Positions 1-6,631 of a DNA stretch of 7,364 bases are shown here, one piece after another. Position 1 is the stretch's first letter. Each line of letters starts with the position of its first letter. The position numbers and the translations under genes were made by a program. This DNA is from an uncultured Rickettsiales bacterium (GTDB lineage: Bacteria; Pseudomonadota; Alphaproteobacteria; UBA8366): positions 1 to 7,364 of the forward strand of contig CAJWTF010000168.1 of NCBI GenBank assembly GCA_913046825.1, given 5' to 3'. The notes under the pieces were generated by a model. That model searched no databases and had not been told where the DNA came from. It worked only from the letters and a program-made list of their open reading frames with translations.

Positions 1-144
1 ATAATGGGGCTCCATCTCGCCGCGCAGCCAACTCAGGCCCAGAACCGCATCGATCCGCCACGACAGATGATCGGACGGCACCATGTCTTCGAGATCAAAT
101 TCATAGAAAAGACGGTCTCGAAGACCGGCCGGGTCGCTCATCAT
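1..144 (-). CDS. IS transposase, N-terminal fragment (cut by window edge)
   Basis: The minus strand from 144 encodes 48 residues starting MMSDPAGLRDRLFYEF and stays open to base 1. The pattern 'LFYEFDLED-VPSDHL--RIDAVLGLSWLR-E--PHY' is the N-terminal DUF772 region of IS1182/IS5-type DDE transposases, which normally begin with this block. The catalytic DDE residues would lie beyond the left edge. Two adjacent ATG codons (144 and 141) are possible starts and no strong ribosome binding site is visible before either; weak translation is usual for transposases. Whether the full gene is intact cannot be known from this window. Confidence 0.8.
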   Translation of the reverse strand, partial: MMSDPAGLRDRLFYEFDLEDMVPSDHLSWRIDAVLGLSWLRGEMEPHY

Positions 145-221
145 CGTCAAAAGCCCGCGCCAAAACCATAAACAAGGGGATCACGGCAATCCGCACAGAT
201 CAAAGGACTTCTTCAACAGCC
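1..221 (-). mobile_element. Edge of an insertion sequence (IS1182/IS5-like), one end inside the window
   Basis: The left edge holds the start of a minus-strand transposase gene and, 60 bases upstream of it, the sequence GGACTTCTTCAACAGCC (205-221). Its reverse complement, GGCTGTTGAAGAAGTCC, resembles the terminal inverted repeats I associate with IS1182/IS5-like elements, so I place the element boundary near 221. The gap between the start codon and the presumed end is about 60-80 bases, normal for an IS. The other end lies outside the window, so neither the matching repeat nor a target-site duplication can be checked. The transposase fragment is direct evidence; the boundary and family are inference. 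Confidence 0.55.
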
Positions 222-232
222 TCGGCTATTAA

Positions 233-249
233 CCGGAAGATAATTCCGG
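233..249. repeat. Perfect 6-bp dyad in the leader of the CBS gene
   Basis: CCGGAA (233-238) and TTCCGG (244-249) are exact inverted repeats separated by GATAA. The dyad lies 12 bases outside the presumed IS end and about 95 bases upstream of the CBS start codon. It is not followed by a T-run, so it is not a standard terminator. It could be a regulator site or part of the insertion target; neither is shown. Confidence 0.3.
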
Positions 250-265
250 GACGAGCATGATAAGA

Positions 266-333
266 GTCGAATAGACCTACATTCGTTTGCATTCGATCGC
301 CTCAAACCACACCAGTCGCACGTCCGATTCGAC
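266..333. repeat. Recurring ATTCGA motifs in the CBS leader
   Basis: GTCGAAT (266-272) is the exact inverse of ATTCGAC (327-333). Between them lie ATTCG (281-285) and ATTCGA (291-296) on the same strand as the second copy. Four copies in 68 bases just ahead of a start codon could be operator half-sites for the CBS gene, but the motif is short and chance is possible. No convincing -35/-10 pair was found in this leader. Confidence 0.25.
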
Positions 334-342
334 AGGAATTCA

Positions 343-795
343 ATGAAGGTACACCAATTACTCGCTGAGAAAGCAGGTCCGGTTCAAGCGGTAGCTCCTG
401 AGGATATGATCCACGGCGTCGCGAAAATTCTTAGGGAAAAGAAGAACGGACTGGTCGTGGTCTGCGGGCCGGATGGAGAAATCGTCGGTGTTCTCTCAGA
501 ACGCCATATTGTGCGCGGGTTCGCCGAAAAGGGCGCGGCGATCATGGACGTGAAAGTCACCGACCTTATAACGAAAGATGTTCTAACCGCCGGACTTGCG
601 GATGATAGTAGCGCTATTCTGCGTAAATTGTGGATCAATAATGTTCGGCATATGCCGGTGGTACAGGACGGTGCACTGGTCGGTATATTGAGCGTGCGTG
701 ATTTGATGAAATCTCTCACGCAAGAGGACGGCACACGTGCGCAAGATATCTTATTGGATGTATTGCGCGAGGGACGTTATTACCCGGGTGCGTGA
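343..795 (+). CDS. Stand-alone CBS-domain pair protein
   Basis: This 150-residue protein is two CBS motifs with almost nothing else: CBS1 about residues 8-65 (ending in the 'G-IVGVLSERHIVR' strand-helix) and CBS2 about 73-126 ('RHMPVVQDGALVGILSVRDLM'). Such pairs (Bateman modules) usually bind adenine nucleotides such as AMP, ATP or SAM and sense energy state. Members this size act as free-standing soluble regulators whose partner is often unknown. No catalytic domain, signal peptide or membrane segment is present. The start is supported by AGGAA at 334-338, at normal spacing. The gene ends 98 bases before the epimerase and shows no functional link to it. The family call is firm; ligand and target are unknown. 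Confidence 0.92.
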   Translation: MKVHQLLAEKAGPVQAVAPEDMIHGVAKILREKKNGLVVVCGPDGEIVGVLSERHIVRGFAEKGAAIMDVKVTDLITKDVLTAGLADDSSAILRKLWINNVRHMPVVQDGALVGILSVRDLMKSLTQEDGTRAQDILLDVLREGRYYPGA

Positions 796-815
796 ATTTC
801 TCGACACGCTGTGAG

Positions 816-844
816 TTGGCGTTAAAGTAGGGATGATTTAATTT
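816..844 (+). promoter_or_regulatory. Possible sigma-70-type promoter before the epimerase gene
   Basis: TTGGCG (816-821) and TAATTT (839-844) are separated by 17 bases and lie in the 98-base gap ahead of the epimerase. The -35 matches 4 of 6 consensus bases but the -10 only 3 of 6. An overlapping TTTAAT (837-842) is a better -10 but gives a short 15-base spacer. This is a weak pattern-based suggestion. Confidence 0.25.
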
Positions 845-893
845 AGCGGACTCTGTTTATGAGCGCGGTCCGTTCCTTAGAGAAGAGTATTTG

Positions 894-1871
894 ATGGCCG
901 TTCTGCTTACCGGTGCCGCCGGCTTCATTGGTTTCCATACGGCTGAAGCGTTGCTAGAGCGCGGCGAGCAGGTAATCGGTGTCGATAATCTCAATGATTA
1001 CTATGACGTCTCACTGAAAGAGGCTCGCTTAGCCCGTCTTACGCAACATGCGGGCTTCTCCATACATCGGATCGACATCTCTGATCGCGGCGCAATGGAA
1101 GCGTTAGCTCGAGCGAATCCCGATATTGACGGTATCGTGCATTTAGCTGCGCAAGCGGGCGTTCGATATTCGTTGGAAAACCCATATGCGTATGTTGAAT
1201 CAAACCTTGTCGGTCAGATAGTTGTATTGGAGGTAGCGCGGCATTTGCCCCGTATGCGCCATCTTGTCTACGCCAGTTCATCTTCTGTCTATGGGGGGAA
1301 TACGAAACTCCCATTCGCGCTGGAAGACCCTGCAGAGTCACCGGTTTCGCTGTATGCAGCGACCAAGCGAGCCGATGAATTGATGGGGCATTGTTACAGT
1401 CATCTCTATCGAATTCCTATGACAGGTTTGCGATTCTTCACGGTTTATGGGCGTTGGGGCCGGCCAGACATGGCGGCCTTCATCTTCACGAAAGCGATTC
1501 TTGAAGGGCAGCCGATCCAGGTTTTTAATAATGGCGACATGCAGCGTGATTTCACGCATGTCACTGATATCGTTCCTGGCATTCTCGCTTGTCTTGATCG
1601 TCCGCCGACTGATAGCGGCGATGCGCCGCACAAGGTCTACAATTTAGGAAATAATGCGCCGGAACAATTGATGCGTTTTATCGAAGTGATCGAACGCTCT
1701 AGCAATCATAAGGCGGAGATTGATTTCCAACCCATGCAACCCGGTGATGTGAAGGCAACTTATGCGGATATCGAGGCCAGCCAACGTGATTTCGGATTCT
1801 CCCCAAAGACATCTATTGACGAGGGACTGCCCGACTTCGTCGAGTGGTACCGGGAATATCACGACGTCTAA
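894..1871 (+). CDS. NAD-dependent sugar epimerase, probable UDP-glucuronate 4-epimerase
   Basis: This 325-residue enzyme is an extended SDR. Visible features are the NAD-binding GAAGFIG (7-13), an acidic residue for the NAD ribose in VDNLNDYYD (Asp31), the SSSSVYG strand (128-134), and the catalytic YAATK (Tyr154, Lys158). 'VDNLNDYYD-SLKEARL' and 'FTVYGRWGRPDMA' are hallmarks of the GAE branch, which interconverts UDP-glucuronate and UDP-galacturonate for capsule, exopolysaccharide or LPS. Length is close to the usual 330-340. I start at ATG 894; a TTG directly before it (891) would add one residue. The ribosome binding site is poor (GAGAAGAG upstream). No glycosyltransferase or other surface-sugar gene is adjacent, so it looks like an isolated housekeeping or relocated gene. 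A related nucleotide-sugar 4-epimerase specificity is the main alternative. Confidence 0.88.
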   Translation: MAVLLTGAAGFIGFHTAEALLERGEQVIGVDNLNDYYDVSLKEARLARLTQHAGFSIHRIDISDRGAMEALARANPDIDGIVHLAAQAGVRYSLENPYAYVESNLVGQIVVLEVARHLPRMRHLVYASSSSVYGGNTKLPFALEDPAESPVSLYAATKRADELMGHCYSHLYRIPMTGLRFFTVYGRWGRPDMAAFIFTKAILEGQPIQVFNNGDMQRDFTHVTDIVPGILACLDRPPTDSGDAPHKVYNLGNNAPEQLMRFIEVIERSSNHKAEIDFQPMQPGDVKATYADIEASQRDFGFSPKTSIDEGLPDFVEWYREYHDV

Positions 1872-1946
1872 CACGTAAATTTTCCGTACGATTAGAAAGA
1901 CTTCCGCGTTCGTGGCCCTACTTTGATCGTTAAGTGGACAACGATT

Positions 1947-1950
1947 GGAG
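1947..1950 (+). promoter_or_regulatory. Ribosome binding site fixing the LLM start
   Basis: GGAG within TTGGAG is placed 8 bases before ATG 1959. It favours this start over the in-frame TTG at 1923, and the protein from 1959 begins directly with the first barrel strand, as in other family members. Confidence 0.6.
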
Positions 1951-1958
1951 TGAAGCGG

Positions 1959-2981
1959 ATGCAATTTGGCATCATGATGCGTGGCCAGTTCCCGCGCGAG
2001 GATGCGGTCGCGGACCGATTTCAAGAAATGCTCGAACAGGCGCGGATGGCTGAGCGCTTGGGTTACCATTCAATCACCAAGGGCGCGCACTACAGCACGC
2101 ATCCGCTACAAGATTTGCAGCAGGTGCCATTTTTGTGTCGTGTGGCCGCGGAGGCGCCGAGCTTGCGTCTCAACACCGGTGTTATGCTGTTGCCGCTCCA
2201 CAAGCCGTTGGATGTGGCGGAACAACTCGGCACATTGGATATTATGACCAACGGCAAACTCATCTTTGGGTGCGGGGTCGGGTACCGCGATATCGAATTC
2301 AAGGCCTTCGGTATGGAGAAGAAAGACCGCGGAAAGCGCTTTGAAGAGAACTTGAATGCTGTAAAGCGGCTGTGGACGGAAGAGAAAGTCACGTTGAAGG
2401 GCTCTCATTTCGAACTCGACGAGGCGTCATGTTCGGCGCGGCCGGTACAGGCCCCCCATCCGCCGATTTGGATTGGTGCGGCCGCTGATGTGGCGATCAA
2501 GCGGGCGGCGCGAATGGGAACTTGTTGGTATGTCGGGCCGAATGACCGACTTGATGTTATCGCCGAGCAGTTGGAGACCTATAAGCGGGCGCTCGACGAG
2601 GCCGGTCGGCCGTTTCCGGAGGAATTTCCGGTGCGGCGCGAAGTCTTCGTCGCACCCACCCGCGAAGAAGCCTATAAGCTCGCCGACGGGCCGATTATGA
2701 CTAAATACCGCGCCTATCATGCCTGGGGCTTGGGCCAGGCGCGTGTTTCGGCGGGCGAGACGGATGAGCTCGGCCAACCGTTCGAGGAGCTGCTGAAGGA
2801 CCGTTTCTTCATCGGCTCGCCGGATGACGTTGCCGAACAGATAATAAAGTTCAACAAACGCATCGGCATGAACCATATAGTGATGAGCATGCATTGGCCG
2901 GGACTGGAAGTTTCCCGTTCGATGGAAACTATGCAATTGATCGCCGAGGAGGTCTTCCCGCGGGTGCGGCAAGGTGTTTAG
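1959..2981 (+). CDS. LLM-class flavin-dependent oxidoreductase
   Basis: This 340-residue protein has the luciferase-like TIM-barrel pattern from end to end: 'MQFGIMM' first strand, 'RMAERLGYHSI' (30-39), 'LNTGVMLLPLHKPLDVAEQLGTLDIMTNGKL' region (71-101), the glycine-rich 'FGCGVGYRDIEFKAFG' (103-118), 'PHPPIWIGAA' in the middle, and 'GSPDDVAEQI' near the end. Members use reduced FMN or F420 for monooxygenation or dehydrogenation of small organics; cofactor and substrate cannot be read here. GGAG at 1947-1950 sits 8 bases before ATG 1959 and decides the start; a TTG at 1923 in the same frame has no such site. The gene lies 87 bases after the epimerase and 26 before the next gene, so it probably leads the oxidoreductase run. 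It appears intact. Confidence 0.92.
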   Translation: MQFGIMMRGQFPREDAVADRFQEMLEQARMAERLGYHSITKGAHYSTHPLQDLQQVPFLCRVAAEAPSLRLNTGVMLLPLHKPLDVAEQLGTLDIMTNGKLIFGCGVGYRDIEFKAFGMEKKDRGKRFEENLNAVKRLWTEEKVTLKGSHFELDEASCSARPVQAPHPPIWIGAAADVAIKRAARMGTCWYVGPNDRLDVIAEQLETYKRALDEAGRPFPEEFPVRREVFVAPTREEAYKLADGPIMTKYRAYHAWGLGQARVSAGETDELGQPFEELLKDRFFIGSPDDVAEQIIKFNKRIGMNHIVMSMHWPGLEVSRSMETMQLIAEEVFPRVRQGV

Positions 2982-2995
2982 GTGGAATACGATAT

Positions 2996-3002
2996 AGGGA
3001 GG
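2996..3002 (+). promoter_or_regulatory. Strong ribosome binding site for the uncharacterised gene
   Basis: AGGGAGG is followed by a 5-base spacer to ATG 3008. It rules out the longer in-frame reading that would start at 2894 inside the LLM gene. A well-kept site in front of a broken gene suggests the damage is recent. Confidence 0.65.
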
Positions 3003-3007
3003 CTAAA

Positions 3008-3577
3008 ATGACTGCAGACCCGCATCGCGTGATCCTCACGGGAGAAAATCCCTTCATCCGGCTGAGTGTGTTGGAAGACGGACCCGTTTCCACCAATGCC
3101 AGCTTTTGGCGCGTTCTTTTCTCAGACGGCGGACCTGGACACGTCCTCTATATCAAGAGCGAGCTCACCGACAATCGTTGGCGCATCTATTCTGATAATA
3201 TCGCGATGACCAGATGGCTGCAGAACAGCGTTCAAGGAATGCTGAACGCGGAGACGGCGGATATGTCGATTCCGGTGACCGAAGCTGAGTTCTCCAAATA
3301 CGGCGACTTCCGGGATAGTTGGACCGAGTGCATCGAATCCTATGATGAGGAAATAGAGATGACTTGGTACAATTGCGGTGATCCGCTGTTGATCCACACG
3401 GAACCGACGGCGGAAAAGGCCTATGGCGTTTGCACCGTTTTGGTCCCAACACTCGGCGCACGGTAGACCCATAACGGGGTGGAGGCGGTGGGCCAGCCTT
3501 GGGCGACTGAACGCGAGGGTCGCCCCTTTAGCACCTGTGCGCTCGCCTTCTCGGAGAGCTGGACCGAGAAACGCTAG
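3008..3577 (+). pseudogene. Uncharacterised conserved gene interrupted by an in-frame TAG
   Basis: From ATG 3008 the frame reads 152 residues (starting MTADPHRVILTGENPF) to a TAG at 3464-3466. It then continues without another stop for 36 codons to a TAG at 3575-3577, only 25 bases before the next start codon. The tail ends GRPFSTCALAFSESWTEKR, which looks like real protein and, from memory, resembles the C-terminal end of homologues of this family, where the segment after 'GAR' reads like 'LTLNG'; that would make the stop a TTG-to-TAG change. The protein is soluble, acidic and tryptophan-rich, with no signal peptide or membrane segment. I do not know its function; its place in the oxidoreductase run suggests a helper or enzyme of the same pathway. 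The alternative is a real 152-residue protein followed by 136 bases of non-coding DNA. Confidence 0.65.
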
Positions 3578-3588
3578 TAAAATACGGC

Positions 3589-3595
3589 AAAGGAG
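3589..3595 (+). promoter_or_regulatory. Strong ribosome binding site of the SDR gene
   Basis: AAAGGAG is followed by 7 bases to ATG 3603. It fixes the SDR start and shows that the initiation region is preserved although the reading frame behind it is broken. Confidence 0.65.
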
Positions 3596-3602
3596 AGTGT
3601 CG

Positions 3603-4381
3603 ATGCTCGAAGGTAAGGGTGCGCTTATCACGGGGTCTTCTGGGAGCATAGGCACTGCTATTGCCAATGCGCTCGCTGAGGCAGGCGCCAATGTCATGCT
3701 CAACGGTTACCGCAATCCCGAATCGATCGAGGCGCAGCGCGATCGCATGATCACGGTAGCAAGGTCGACTACCGGATCGCCGATTTGAACTAATACAGCG
3801 ATATTGAGTCCATGGTCGCAGATTGCGAGACGTCGTTGGGCTCTCTCGATATCGTCATCAATAATGCGGGCGTTCGGCATACGGATAAGCTGCAGGATGT
3901 TCCGAATGACGCGTGGGAGCGAGCCATGAGGGTCAATCTGTCGGCGTGCTTCTACACAACTCGTCAGGCCATCCCGAAGATCCTCGAGCGGAATTGGGTG
4001 CGGATCGTCAACATATCCTCGATTTACGGCACCTTGGCGGTGGCGAACCGGATCGATTATGTGACGACAAAGGCGGCTTTAATGGGAATGAGCCGGGGCG
4101 TTGCGCTTGAGTTGGCGGAGACTGGGATCACCTGCAACGCCGTCGCTCCGGGCTGGGTCCTCGGCACTCATAGTGAGCGGGTCGTAAATGCGCATATGGA
4201 AAAGACCGGGCAGAATTTTGGCGAGGCGGAGTACGACCTGATGGGTATTCGTCAACCTACTCGCCGTTTCGTGAAGCCGGAACTAGTGGCCGCCCTCGTT
4301 ATCTTTTTGTGTTCGGACGCCGCGAGTGAAATTACCGGTGCGACGATGCCGATTGACGGTGCTCGGTCGGCGAAATCGTGA
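3603..4381 (+). pseudogene. Short-chain dehydrogenase (3-hydroxybutyrate-dehydrogenase-like), frameshifted and with a nonsense codon
   Basis: The first frame (3603-3788) encodes an SDR N-terminus: 'LEGKGALITGSSGSIG' NAD site (residues 3-17), then 'VMLNGYRNPESIEAQRDRM', much like D-3-hydroxybutyrate dehydrogenases. After ATG at 3747-3749 the homology moves to another frame (DHGSKVDYRIADLN), which hits TAA at 3791-3793 and then continues YSDIESMVADCE to 4381. That part keeps NNAG, the catalytic Ser (codon 4019), Tyr (4058) and Lys (4070) of YVTTK, and a normal end. Adding one base, for example G after 3749, makes the gene 780 nt or 259 residues, the usual size. An ATG at 3812 could start a 189-residue piece, but it would lack the NAD-binding half. 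The dinucleotide motif itself is unusual (TGSSGSIG, with Ser at the second Gly of TGxxxGxG). Probably no active enzyme is made unless these are sequencing errors. Confidence 0.85.
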
Positions 4382-4394
4382 CGGTTGGGCGGTT

Positions 4395-4422
4395 TTGACT
4401 CGGGCATCGTTTGATCTAATGT
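4395..4422 (+). promoter_or_regulatory. Weak promoter-like pair before the GMC gene
   Basis: TTGACT (4395-4400, 5 of 6 to the -35 consensus) precedes TCTAAT (4415-4420, 5 of 6 to -10) by only 14 bases, or TAATGT (4417-4422) by 16. Spacing or match is poor in each reading. The 78-base gap after the SDR is the only one in this run long enough for an internal promoter. Confidence 0.2.
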
Positions 4423-4459
4423 ACGGCACGGGAAGCAAAACCTGAAATTGGGGGATAAG

Positions 4460-6088
4460 ATGGATTCGGATAGTTATGATTATATCGTCGTTGGGGCAGG
4501 ATCGGCCGGTGCCGTATTGGCGAATCGTCTGAGCGCCAGCGGAGAATTTCGGGTCCTTTGTCTAGAAGCGGGGACCGAGGGTTCCGGCTATTTTTGGTCG
4601 CGCGTCCCCGCCGGTGTCGCCAAGATGATCGATAATCCTGCCGTCAATTGGTGTTACAACTCAGAGCCGGACGAAGGTAGTGGGCAGCGCGAGATCGAAG
4701 TGCCGCGTGGCAAGATGCTGGGTGGGTCGAGTTCGATCAACGGAATGGTATTTGTACGCGGCCAAGCGCAGGACTATGACCATTGGGCGCAGCTTGGCAA
4801 TCGCGGTTGGAGCTATCAGGACGTCCTGCCGTTGTTCAAGCAAATGGAATCTTATGAGGGAGGATCGGATGAATTTCGGGGGCGCGAGGGGCCTTTGAAA
4901 GTCACGGACTCCGGCAAGCTAAGCCCATTCTTCGATAAAATGATCGCTGCCGCCGCCAAGATCGGGATAAAGCATAATCCGGATTACAACGGTGCCGACC
5001 AAGAAGGCATCGCGATGACGCAGGCGACAATCAACAAGGGCCGGCGGCAAAGTACGGCATATTGCTATCTCGATCCGGCGCGAAGCCGCCCGAATTTGAA
5101 GATCCAGACGGGTGCCATGGGCGAGTCCCTTATCTTGGAGGGTAAAAACTGTGTTGGAATTCGCTACTCGGTGAACGGAGAGGCTCGAAAGGCCCGGGCC
5201 AAGCGTGAAGTCGTCATCAGTTCCGGATCGATTAATTCTCCGAAGTTATTGGAATTGTCGGGAATCGGTAAGTCGGAGTTTCTGAGAGAACACGGTATCG
5301 AGCCGCTCCACGAATTGCCGGGGGTTGGTGAAAACCTGCGCGACCATTACTCGCCGCGCATGAAGTACTCGATCACCGAGAAGGACGCGACCTTCAACGA
5401 ACGTGGGAACGGGATGCGACTTGTCGGCGAAGCCATGAAATACGTGCTGGGCGGCAAGAGTTTTCTCGCCCTGTCGGCGGTTCCCCTACGCATGTATTTT
5501 CGCACTCGCGAAGGGCTCGAGACGCCGGATGCGACAATCTCCGTGATGCCGTTCCTCACCGAACGGGTCAACCGGGTGCGACGGCTCGCGAAAGAATGCG
5601 GTATCACCATGAACGTGAATGTGCTCCGCTCCGAAAGCATCGGCAGCATCCATATCAAGTCGGCTGACCCTGCGGAACCGCCGGCGATCCGGTTCAATTT
5701 TCTTTCCGCGGAAATGGACCGTACCGGCATTCTGCATGCTATGCGCAAGGGGCGTGAGCTGATGGCGGCATCACCGATCGCCGAAATCGTCGGCGAAGAA
5801 ATTGCTCCCGGTGCGGCTTATCAAACCGATGAAGAGCTCTTGGAATGGGTGCGCAACAACGCGGAGACAACCTATCATCCAATCGGCACTTGCAAGATGG
5901 GCAGCGATACGATGGCCGTGGTCGACGATCAATTACGTGTGCATGGTATCAAAGGGTTGCGGGTCGCCGACGCGTCGATCATGCCGACGCTGACCTCCGG
6001 CAACACCAACGCGCCATCGATCATGATCGGTGAGAAATGCGCCGCAATGATTCTGGCGGGTGTGGCTGCAGAGAAGAAAGCCGCCTAG
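4460..6088 (+). CDS. GMC-family FAD-dependent alcohol/choline-type dehydrogenase
   Basis: This 542-residue flavoprotein has all GMC landmarks: the FAD-binding GAGSAG (12-17) with Glu36 for the ribose ('CLEAG'), GMC signature 1 around 83-106 ('RGKMLGGSSSINGMVFVRG'), signature 2 around 251-270 ('SSGSINSPKLLELSGIG'), the active-site His473 in 'YHPIGTCKMG', and 'SGNTNAPSIM' with Asn515/Asn517 as its partner. The family oxidises alcohols (choline, aliphatic or aromatic alcohols) to aldehydes using FAD; this branch resembles choline dehydrogenase and AlkJ-type enzymes, usually linked to the respiratory chain. No signal peptide is seen. I start at ATG 4460, preceded by GGGGGA at 4450-4455; a TTG at 4448 would add four residues. 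The frame is undamaged, unlike the SDR upstream. It ends 9 bases before the convergent gene, with no clear terminator between. Substrate is unknown. Confidence 0.93.
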   Translation: MDSDSYDYIVVGAGSAGAVLANRLSASGEFRVLCLEAGTEGSGYFWSRVPAGVAKMIDNPAVNWCYNSEPDEGSGQREIEVPRGKMLGGSSSINGMVFVRGQAQDYDHWAQLGNRGWSYQDVLPLFKQMESYEGGSDEFRGREGPLKVTDSGKLSPFFDKMIAAAAKIGIKHNPDYNGADQEGIAMTQATINKGRRQSTAYCYLDPARSRPNLKIQTGAMGESLILEGKNCVGIRYSVNGEARKARAKREVVISSGSINSPKLLELSGIGKSEFLREHGIEPLHELPGVGENLRDHYSPRMKYSITEKDATFNERGNGMRLVGEAMKYVLGGKSFLALSAVPLRMYFRTREGLETPDATISVMPFLTERVNRVRRLAKECGITMNVNVLRSESIGSIHIKSADPAEPPAIRFNFLSAEMDRTGILHAMRKGRELMAASPIAEIVGEEIAPGAAYQTDEELLEWVRNNAETTYHPIGTCKMGSDTMAVVDDQLRVHGIKGLRVADASIMPTLTSGNTNAPSIMIGEKCAAMILAGVAAEKKAA

Positions 6089-6097
6089 AAGGGCGCC

Positions 6098-6604
6098 TTA
6101 AATTAGCGGGTCATGTGACCATTGCAGAAGTGCCTGTCGCTGGCGGCGGCGGCAAAATATATCTCCTGGCTCGCAATTCGCCCGAATTTGGCCCGCGTGC
6201 CGTGCGAACGCGCGCCAGCGTTTAATTTGTATGGCGTCGATTTCGGCCAATCGCCTGCCGAGATAGTATCGACAATACCATTGAAACCAGCCCCGAGGGT
6301 CCGGCCCGTATATCCAGCCTTTCTCTTGCCATACGGAAAGGGATTGGCGGCTCTTGATGCCGAAATAGTTCAGCGCGGGGTCCGGAATGTTGCTTGTCTT
6401 TGCGTTGGCGAACCAACTATCGGGAAATTCATCCGTACAGTCGTTGCAATATTTCCCCTCGAAAATGCCCATTTCGAGCATCTCTCCCGGGGAGAGATGA
6501 GGTGTGAAGTTTTCGGGAAATCTCTCACCGACGGGTGCTTCCAGCTGATAGCTGTATCCCGACTGCATTTTGTCGTTTACCTCAACCGTGATGTTGTTTG
6601 GCAT
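6098..6604 (-). CDS. Conserved protein of unknown function with GWFQWYCRYYLGRR and CxxC motifs
   Basis: This 168-residue soluble protein has no enzymatic signature I can name. I recognise the general pattern ('PDPRGWFQWYCRYYLGRR' at about 101-118, 'QIKRW', 'CRRRQRQALLQW' near the end) as a conserved hypothetical family; from memory, similar sequences exist in other bacteria and in some eukaryotes. Cysteines lie at 53, 56, 111, 144 and 151; C53xxC56 in 'KYCNDCTDEFP' and C144/C151 could together hold a metal, which is inference. It begins 27 bases after the M19 gene on the same strand, so the two are probably cotranscribed. The ribosome binding site before ATG 6604 is weak. An open frame on the opposite strand (6122-6655) lacks any such pattern and is not taken as a gene. 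Confidence 0.85.
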   Translation of the reverse strand: MPNNITVEVNDKMQSGYSYQLEAPVGERFPENFTPHLSPGEMLEMGIFEGKYCNDCTDEFPDSWFANAKTSNIPDPALNYFGIKSRQSLSVWQEKGWIYGPDPRGWFQWYCRYYLGRRLAEIDAIQIKRWRAFARHAGQIRANCEPGDIFCRRRQRQALLQWSHDPLI

Positions 6605-6631
6605 AAAGGTCGGGCTCTGGAAAATTCATTT

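Noticed and set aside
847..872. CGGAC/GTCCG inverted repeat ahead of the epimerase
   Set aside because: Five-base arms around a 16-base loop are within chance expectation and no T-run follows.
3501..3525. GGGCGAC/GTCGCCC 7-bp inverted repeat, terminator-like hairpin between the uncharacterised gene and the SDR
   Set aside because: It has an 11-base loop and only three Ts after it, and it falls inside the apparent continuation of the reading frame (3467-3574), so codon content explains it better than a terminator.
3548..3570. TTCTCGG/CCGAGAA 7-bp inverted repeat just before the SDR
   Set aside because: It lies in the apparent C-terminal codons of the interrupted gene, has no T-run and is weak; no regulatory role can be supported.
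3122..3703. A 193-codon minus-strand open frame across the two broken genes
   Set aside because: It is antisense to recognisable SDR and uncharacterised-gene sequence and shows no recognisable domain.
3423..3788. A longer plus-strand frame running into the SDR start
   Set aside because: The part before 3603 has no family resemblance, overlaps the upstream gene in another frame, and is out-competed by the strong ribosome binding site at 3589-3595.
3812..4381. Independent 189-residue SDR starting at ATG 3812
   Set aside because: It would lack the whole NAD-binding half, no good ribosome binding site precedes it, and the upstream frame continues the same family pattern through the TAA.
6089..6120. 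Terminator between the convergent GMC and 168-residue genes
   Set aside because: Only 9 bases separate the stop codons, and the short near-palindromes there (AAGGGCGCCTT, GGTCATGTGACC) have small arms and no T-run.
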